Shown: positions 14,642-19,177 of the stretch, one piece after another
Position numbering within the stretch: position 1 is the stretch's first letter
How the letters are laid out: the number at the start of each line of letters is the position of its first letter
Assembly (NCBI GenBank): GCA_045592225.1
Contig: JAZNUH010000004.1
Location: 1-19,177 of the forward strand
Source: JAZNUH01 sp045592225
Lineage (GTDB): Bacteria; Bacillota; Clostridia; UMGS1883; UMGS1540
Direction of reading: 5' to 3'
Length of the DNA stretch: 19,177 nucleotides
The notes under the pieces: generated by a model
What the model saw: only the letters and a program-made list of their open reading frames with translations
Databases searched by the model: none
Told to the model about the DNA's origin: nothing
Position numbers and translations under genes: made by a program

Positions 14642-15520
14642 TCACACCTTAAGGTGACGTCTTATTGCAATAAGGCTGCCCAGTGCGCCCATTATACCGC
14701 CAAAGAGCAGCAGTGATGTTGAAAGCAGGGCAATGAGTGATGACATGCTCTTAAGCTCAAAAATATTAAGAAAGCCTATCATGGCCGAAACCACCCAGTT
14801 ATAGCCGATTGTGGATAACAGCAGGGCAATTCCTCCGCCTATAAATCCAATTATAATACCCTCAATTATAAAGGGCCATCTTATAAACCAGTCGGTTGCA
14901 CCAACATACTTCATTATGTTTATTTCGCGGCTTCTTGCGTGTACCGCAAGCTTTATGGTATTGGAAATTATAAATACCGCTATCACGCTGAGGAAAAGCA
15001 TTGCAATTATTCCGCCTATACGTACAGCTCTTTCTGTTGCAAGCAAGCCGTTTACTATGTCCTGACGGTTTTTAACCTCTTCAACGCCGTTTATTGCCGC
15101 AATCTGGTCTACCGTTTCAATGGCAAGGGATAAATCCTTAAGTGCAATTATGCAGGAGGGACGTAAAAACGAGCCGTCATCAAGACCTGCCGCACTGTCG
15201 CCCAGCATTTCCTTAAGATTTGCAAACGCCTGCTCCTGTGTTTCCGCCGTAACCGAGGCTACATTATCCAGCTTTTCTATTTCCGCTTTTACTCTGGCAA
15301 GGTCGGCCTCTGATGAATCTTCGTTTATAAAAGCCTGCATTTCACATTTTGCCATTACCTGATCAGATATGTAGTTTATGTTTATACTGAACAGCATAAA
15401 CACACCGAAAAGCAAAAGACAGCCTGTAACGGTAACAATGGATGTGAGGGTCATAATTCTGTTGTACCACAGGCTTTTACAAGCCTCACCGAGGTAATAT
15501 CTTAATTCTCTAAACGCCAA
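14642..15520 (-). CDS. ftsX: Cell-division ABC transporter permease FtsX
   Basis: 292 residues from a TTG start. The topology is typical: a cytoplasmic N terminus (MAFRELRYYLGEACKSLWYNR), TM1 (about 22-48), a large extracellular domain (about 49-160) that contacts the hydrolase, then TM2-TM4 (about 165-190, 210-235 and 255-285) with the conserved loop INIMKYVGATDWFIRWPFIIEG. FtsX with FtsE does not transport; it transmits ATP hydrolysis across the membrane to switch on a cell-wall hydrolase. TTG (complement of 15518-15520) follows AGAGGGGG by eight bases. A GTG at 15547 would give a longer form without a site. It overlaps ftsE by 11 bases. Confidence 0.93.
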   Translation of the reverse strand: MAFRELRYYLGEACKSLWYNRIMTLTSIVTVTGCLLLFGVFMLFSININYISDQVMAKCEMQAFINEDSSEADLARVKAEIEKLDNVASVTAETQEQAFANLKEMLGDSAAGLDDGSFLRPSCIIALKDLSLAIETVDQIAAINGVEEVKNRQDIVNGLLATERAVRIGGIIAMLFLSVIAVFIISNTIKLAVHARSREINIMKYVGATDWFIRWPFIIEGIIIGFIGGGIALLLSTIGYNWVVSAMIGFLNIFELKSMSSLIALLSTSLLLFGGIMGALGSLIAIRRHLKV

Positions 15521-16199
15521 CAGTATAACCCCCTCTCTCTTCGTCACTTACAATTTCGCCCATATCAAGAGAAATTACTCTCTTTTGCATATCATTAACA
15601 ATTTTTTCAGCATGTGTTGCCATAACAATTGTTGTGCCGTGCTTGTTTATATTGTCAAGTATGGTCATAATTTCTGCCGCTTTTTCTCTGTCAAGGTTAC
15701 CTGTGGGCTCGTCGGCAATCAGCACTGCAGGGTTATTTGCCAGGGCGCGTGCCATGGAAACTCTCTGCTGCTCACCGCCTGACAGCTGATTGGGGTAGCA
15801 ACGTGCCTTGTGAGCAAGTCCAACCATGCTCAGCACTTCAGGTATTCTTCTTCTCATCTGTTTTGTGGATGCACCCACTATGCGCATGGCAAAGGCAACA
15901 TTTTCATAAACAGTACGCGATGGCAAAAGTCTGAAGTCCTGAAAAACCACACCAATTGAACGGCGCAGGAAGGGAATTTCCTTATGCTCAAGCTGGCCTA
16001 TGTTAAAGCCGTTTACAATAACCTCGCCTTCTGTGGGCACCTCTTCACAAAGCATCATTCGTATAATAGAAGATTTACCCGCACCGCTGTGTCCTACCAG
16101 AAAGGCAAATTCACCTTTACCAATATGGAAGCTTACATTACGAAGGGCAACTGCCTTGTTGTCTTCGTATATTTTTGTTACATTGTTAAATTCAATCAA
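15510..16199 (-). CDS. ftsE: Cell-division ATP-binding protein FtsE
   Basis: 229 residues. ABC ATPase motifs in order: Walker A GHSGAGKS (36-43), Q-loop Q87 (VFQDFRLL), signature LSGGEQQR (139-146), Walker B with ADEP (162-165) and the switch His H196 (ATHA). The start (M)IEFNNVTKIY is the usual FtsE N terminus. It works as a dimer under FtsX at the division or elongation site. The start codon is TTG (complement of 16197-16199), with GAGG eight bases upstream; no in-frame ATG occurs before residue 48. It lies 23 bases downstream of the regulator gene and is probably co-transcribed with it. Confidence 0.95.
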   Translation of the reverse strand: MIEFNNVTKIYEDNKAVALRNVSFHIGKGEFAFLVGHSGAGKSSIIRMMLCEEVPTEGEVIVNGFNIGQLEHKEIPFLRRSIGVVFQDFRLLPSRTVYENVAFAMRIVGASTKQMRRRIPEVLSMVGLAHKARCYPNQLSGGEQQRVSMARALANNPAVLIADEPTGNLDREKAAEIMTILDNINKHGTTIVMATHAEKIVNDMQKRVISLDMGEIVSDEERGGYTVGV

Positions 16200-16222
16200 A
16201 ATTAAAACCTCAATTCTTAAAA

Positions 16223-17305
16223 TTACAGTTTTATGGGATTTGAAACAAGATATTTCTTAACCATCATAGCTACCTTGAATACAACCGCTTCGTCAAACAC
16301 ACGCAGGTCAAGTCCTGTAAGCTTCTGCACCTTGTCCAGCCTGTAAACAAGTGTGTTTCTGTGTACATAAAGCTGACGGGAGGTTTCAGAAACATTTAAG
16401 TTGTTTGCGAAAAACTCCTGAATTGTATGTATGGTTTCGCGGTCAAGAATATCTATAGACTCTTTCTTGAAAATTTCGTCTAAAAACAGTTCGCAAAGAG
16501 TTGTGGGAAGCTGATAAATAAGTCTGCCAATACCTAAATTTTCATAGTTTATTATACTCTTTTCGGTATCAAACACCTTTCCCACCTCAAGGGCAACCTG
16601 TGCTTCCTTATACGACTTTGCAATTTCCTGTATGGTAGGTGCGACAGAGCCAATACCAACCGATGCACTTGTAAGTGATTCGGAATTGAGTGTATCCACT
16701 ACTGTCTGTGCTATTTTTTCTATTTCCTCGGGTAAATCCGAGTCAAGCTCCTTGACAAGAATAATATTCTTTTCATCAAGACCTATTATGAAGTCGCGGT
16801 TTCTTTCAGGGAACAGGTTCATAAGCACATCTATTCCCGAGCCGTCAGACATGTCCGACATTTTAATAAACATTACCGCACGGGGGGTATCGTATGGTAT
16901 GTGCAGCTCCTTTGCTCTTACCAGAACATCACCGGGCAGAACATTATCCAGCACTATATTTTTAATAAGGTTTGCCTTGTCAAACTTTTCGTCGTGAAGC
17001 TGCTTTATTCCGCTTAAGGATATGTACAGAACGTTTGCACACTTTTCTGCTTCTTCGTCCTCACCCTGAACAAACACAACAAATTCAGGATACAGACGTG
17101 ACGACTGTGAATAAAAAGTGTATCCGCCGTATCTTAAAACCTTGTCCACTGTTGGAATAAGCGCTAAAATATCATCAACCTTTTCTTCTATCATGGAATG
17201 GTCTCCATAGGAAAACACAATTCCGGCATCATCAATAATACCTACATGGCGTCCGAAAAGGTCATTCATCTGATAAATTATACTTTGAAAATATTTGTTT
17301 GCCAT
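16223..17305 (-). CDS. PucR/CdaR-family transcriptional regulator
   Basis: 360 residues. The C terminus (about 295-355) is a PucR-type helix-turn-helix (HTH_30): TIQEFFANNLNVSETSRQLYVHRNTLVYRLDKVQKLTGLD is the diagnostic block, here split by my reading into helices around NVSETSRQL and HRNTLVYRL. The middle (about 110-260) fits the CdaR GGDEF-like sensor domain, and the N-terminal 100 residues a small putative ligand-binding region. No membrane segment is seen. Relatives respond to sugar diacids, purines or amino acids; the ligand here is unknown. I chose the ATG at 17305 because GGGGAGAG precedes it; an in-frame ATG at 17341 has no site. As first gene of the ftsEX operon it may autoregulate the module. 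Confidence 0.87.
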   Translation of the reverse strand: MANKYFQSIIYQMNDLFGRHVGIIDDAGIVFSYGDHSMIEEKVDDILALIPTVDKVLRYGGYTFYSQSSRLYPEFVVFVQGEDEEAEKCANVLYISLSGIKQLHDEKFDKANLIKNIVLDNVLPGDVLVRAKELHIPYDTPRAVMFIKMSDMSDGSGIDVLMNLFPERNRDFIIGLDEKNIILVKELDSDLPEEIEKIAQTVVDTLNSESLTSASVGIGSVAPTIQEIAKSYKEAQVALEVGKVFDTEKSIINYENLGIGRLIYQLPTTLCELFLDEIFKKESIDILDRETIHTIQEFFANNLNVSETSRQLYVHRNTLVYRLDKVQKLTGLDLRVFDEAVVFKVAMMVKKYLVSNPIKL

Positions 17306-17346
17306 AATACTCTCCCCTTTCAGGCTTACATAACGATACATTATAT

Positions 17347-17375
17347 ATAATATCTTTTTTTTGCCGTTCTTGCAA
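17347..17375 (-). promoter_or_regulatory. Sigma-A-type promoter of the regulator-ftsEX operon
   Basis: On the minus strand TTGCAA (17370-17375) is followed after 17 bases by TATTAT (complement of 17347-17352). A second possible -10, TATAAT, overlaps slightly downstream. The start codon of the regulator is about 40 bases away. The spacer is an A-run, which may bend the DNA. Confidence 0.68.
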
Positions 17376-17429
17376 GAGAAAAGACGAAAAATTCACAAAA
17401 AAGTAACATAAAATACTTGGATTTTGCAC

Positions 17430-17468
17430 AAAAAGGGGGGTAAAAATTCTTTTACTCCCCCCCTTTTT
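17430..17468. terminator. Intrinsic terminator of the LysM/M14 peptidase gene
   Basis: An A-run, six G, T and AAAA (17430-17445) pair with TTTTA, C/T, a C-run and a T-run (17450-17468). On the minus strand the stem is followed by TTTTTT. Pairing is imperfect by one or two positions near the middle. It lies directly after the peptidase stop codon (complement of 17469-17471). The T-run on the plus side would also allow rightward termination. Confidence 0.85.
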
Positions 17469-18746
17469 TTACGCAAGCACAAGACCCTGCACCAAAATTC
17501 CCAGATTATCTGCATATATTCTATCAAAATCCTTTATGGGTAAGGGATTTATCCCCCTGCCCGCCTCAATTGTATAGCCCGGGCGGTTGTACTGTTGTAT
17601 AAACCAGTCCTTGTACCCCGCAAAGCCTGATGCATAGGGCGTTTCTTCGGCAACATAACCGCTTACTCTTTCAAACTGCTGTGCAATTTCAAAGGAACGG
17701 GGAGGCAGATAATCCAAAAACCGCCAGTATATTACCTCGCCCTGTGTATGGTAAGAAAGTGTCAGCACAAAATTGTGCTCCAGGGTATAATTATATACCG
17801 CCCTGCTTTCCTCCGCATCAAGGGGCGCATTGCCCACAAAGTCACGCGGACCCGGGCGGTCATAGCCTGCGGCAAATTTTATCTCCCTTGCATCCTCCCA
17901 CTCAGCAGGATAGGAGAGATTTGTGTCAACCCCCTCAATATTTGCCTTCCACCCGTCGGGAAAGGGAATGTCCGGGTAATTTTGCGAAAGGTTTACTGCC
18001 CGATTATAATATTCCCCATCGTTAAGTGCGCCTGTTACAAGGTCCACTCCGTCAGGGTTTACAAGTGGCATAATATATAGGGTTGTTCTTTCAAAAAGGC
18101 TTTGTGCTCTCTGTCCGCCGATATTAAGCTCCTTTGCCACTGCATCTGCATACCTTTCGGCAAACTTTAACAGGAGAGGGGTGGTTATCCACTCGTTTGC
18201 ATGGTGAGAGGCGTTGTAAAACACTTCCTTTTCTCCTCGTCCTATCTGCAGTGTATACAGGCTTTTCCCCATTACGCTTTTACCCGCTTCTCCGCGTCTT
18301 ATAAATGGATACCTCGCCTCCATACCCTCTATTATAAAGCCTGTCAGCTCATAGGTATAGCTTATATTTGTAGGTACAAGTGCAAAGGAATAAGGCACTA
18401 TCAGCCTTTGGCCAATCCTTAGGTTTTGCGGCTCCGCCTCCGGATTTGCGGTAATAATAGCATTTATATCTGTGTTATATCTTCGTGCTATGGCATAAAG
18501 AGTGTCACCCGCCTTGATGGTATAAATAAAATATCCCCGCAGATAGGGTGCAAGCCTTTCCCATGTAAGTGTCCCCACTACACCGTCAGGAGTAAGTCCC
18601 ATATTAGCCTGAAAGCTTTGCACGGCAGCAAGGGTTTCACCGCCAAAAAAACCGCCAAGTGCTCCTCCATAGTAGCCTGAACGCGACAGGGCAAGCTGAA
18701 GCATTTGTACATAGGGCCCCGTATCTCCCTGTTTAATCAGCTTCAT
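17469..18746 (-). CDS. M14 peptidase with peptidoglycan-binding and LysM domains (gamma-D-glutamyl-L-diamino acid endopeptidase I-like)
   Basis: 425 residues. A PG_binding_1 domain comes first (about 5-66; VQSFQANMGLTPDGVVG is diagnostic), then one LysM repeat (about 74-118; YTIKAGDTLYAIARRYNT). The M14 zinc peptidase domain follows (about 130-420), with H182 and E185 (HHANEW), third ligand H333 (SYHTQG) and catalytic E394 (TIEAGRG). The carboxylate-binding Asn-Arg of true carboxypeptidases is replaced (GVDTNLSYP, 272-280), as in Bacillus gamma-D-Glu-diamino acid endopeptidases (from memory). No signal peptide is seen, so it may act on spore or forespore wall or leave by another route. GGAGGTG precedes the ATG at 18746. 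It is a single-gene unit, divergent from the WG-repeat gene. Confidence 0.9.
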   Translation of the reverse strand: MKLIKQGDTGPYVQMLQLALSRSGYYGGALGGFFGGETLAAVQSFQANMGLTPDGVVGTLTWERLAPYLRGYFIYTIKAGDTLYAIARRYNTDINAIITANPEAEPQNLRIGQRLIVPYSFALVPTNISYTYELTGFIIEGMEARYPFIRRGEAGKSVMGKSLYTLQIGRGEKEVFYNASHHANEWITTPLLLKFAERYADAVAKELNIGGQRAQSLFERTTLYIMPLVNPDGVDLVTGALNDGEYYNRAVNLSQNYPDIPFPDGWKANIEGVDTNLSYPAEWEDAREIKFAAGYDRPGPRDFVGNAPLDAEESRAVYNYTLEHNFVLTLSYHTQGEVIYWRFLDYLPPRSFEIAQQFERVSGYVAEETPYASGFAGYKDWFIQQYNRPGYTIEAGRGINPLPIKDFDRIYADNLGILVQGLVLA

Positions 18747-18807
18747 ATTAAAACACCTCCGCATTCATTATATGCTCTGCCGTCGAAACGGTGCCTGTAT
18801 TTTCTTC

Positions 18808-18837
18808 TTGCAAACCGCCGCGAGAGTATGATATTAT
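18808..18837 (+). promoter_or_regulatory. Possible promoter of the WG-repeat gene
   Basis: TTGCAA (18808-18813), an 18-base spacer and TATTAT (18832-18837). The predicted transcript start near 18844 falls inside the ribosome binding site, leaving almost no leader, which weakens the call. On the opposite strand a TATAAT (complement of 18767-18772) could serve the peptidase gene, but no good -35 accompanies it. Confidence 0.4.
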
Positions 18838-18857
18838 TAAAAAAAGGAGGGTTTGTT

Positions 18858-19177
18858 ATGAAAAAAATTTGTGCAATCCTTTGTTTTATATTGTGCCTTA
18901 CCATAAATGTTTCGGCACTCGAATGCGAGTACGGTATTGCCCCGCAGTTTGACTCGGTGCGTGATTTTAATAACGGTGTTGCCCTTGTGCATAAAGATGG
19001 GCAATCAGCTGTTATTGACAGGTACGGCAAGGTAATAGTTGACTATGACAGCCGTCTCAAACACATACGCAGTAACGGACTTATTATGGTTGTTGGCGAA
19101 AATGATTTTGCGGCATTTTTCTCGTCAAAGGGTGTTCAGCTTACCGACTATGTTTATGACACATATCCCGTTACCGA
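18858..19177 (+). CDS. Secreted WG-repeat protein, N-terminal fragment (3' end outside window)
   Basis: 106 codons are visible and the frame runs off the window. The start is an ATG with AAAGGAGGG 8 bases upstream. A signal peptide is clear: MKKICAILCFILCLTINVSA, with cleavage expected after VSA. The mature part begins with WG-type repeats: YGIAPQFDSVRDFNNGVALV..DGQSAVIDRYGKVIVDY fits the repeat pattern of (I)xPxFDxVxxFxxGxAxVxxxGxxxxIDxxGKxxxxx. A second, more diverged unit starts near IRSNGLIMV. WG-repeat proteins are thought to form extracellular beta-rich binding surfaces; no catalytic function is known to me. It diverges from the LysM/M14 peptidase gene. Confidence 0.82.
   Translation, partial: MKKICAILCFILCLTINVSALECEYGIAPQFDSVRDFNNGVALVHKDGQSAVIDRYGKVIVDYDSRLKHIRSNGLIMVVGENDFAAFFSSKGVQLTDYVYDTYPVT

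Noticed and set aside
14622..14645. GTG at 14645 as start of the M23 gene
   Set aside because: It has no ribosome site at the right distance, whereas TTG at 14624 has AAAGGAG eight bases upstream and gives a normal export signal.
1..19177. CRISPR arrays, tRNA or rRNA genes, insertion sequences, phage genes
   Set aside because: No direct repeat arrays, no cloverleaf with a CCA-type end, no transposase or integrase motifs and no terminal inverted repeats were found.

Overview
The window looks like a chromosomal segment of an anaerobic, low-to-moderate GC Firmicute of class Clostridia (Oscillospirales/Ruminococcaceae type is my best guess). Reasons: the rimP-nusA-ylxR-ylxQ-infB-rbfA-nrnA-truB-ribF gene order, strong purine-rich ribosome binding sites, sigma-A-like promoters, an ftsEX/CwlO-PcsB-type cell-wall module, and a LysM plus M14 peptidoglycan endopeptidase. 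Nearly all of it is core or near-core genome. I see no insertion sequence, phage, CRISPR array, tRNA or rRNA.

Layout. (1) 2-283 is the C-terminal end of an MgtE-type Mg2+ transporter. It converges on tmk (373-999, minus) and both share one bidirectional terminator. (2) Divergent promoters at about 1025-1118 drive tmk leftwards and, rightwards, a long translation/RNA-maturation operon: rimP, nusA, ylxR, ylxQ, infB, rbfA, nrnA, truB, ribF, a small membrane-anchored protein, a PF06695-type membrane protein and metK, ending at a terminator near 10857. The rimP leader carries two mutually exclusive 10-bp helices, one of which hides the rimP ribosome binding site. truB appears to start at an ATT codon. 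(3) 10719-11413 is non-coding apart from one small truncated gene. It holds a promoter, a compact multi-helix RNA (10959-11175) ending in an intrinsic terminator with a possible antiterminator, and a 45-codon remnant of a CFFGHR (SLOG-like) protein. I do not recognise this RNA, and it is the most interesting part of the window. (4) 11414-17305, all on the minus strand, reads as one operon in the order CdaR/PucR-like regulator, ftsE, ftsX, coiled-coil M23 hydrolase, S41 (CtpA-like) protease, amidohydrolase. (5) A LysM/M14 endopeptidase (minus) and a divergent, incomplete secreted WG-repeat protein close the window.

How the genes work together. The rightward operon couples transcription elongation and antitermination (NusA), 30S maturation (RimP, RbfA), initiation (IF-2), nanoRNA/pAp turnover (NrnA), tRNA pseudouridylation (TruB), FMN/FAD synthesis (RibF) and SAM synthesis (MetK). 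The leftward operon is a cell-wall module: FtsEX is an ABC-type mechanotransmitter that activates a periplasm-facing M23 hydrolase, and the neighbouring CtpA-like protease could limit or process such hydrolases. Four consecutive genes of this module (ftsE, ftsX, M23, ctpA) lack ATG and seem to start at TTG.
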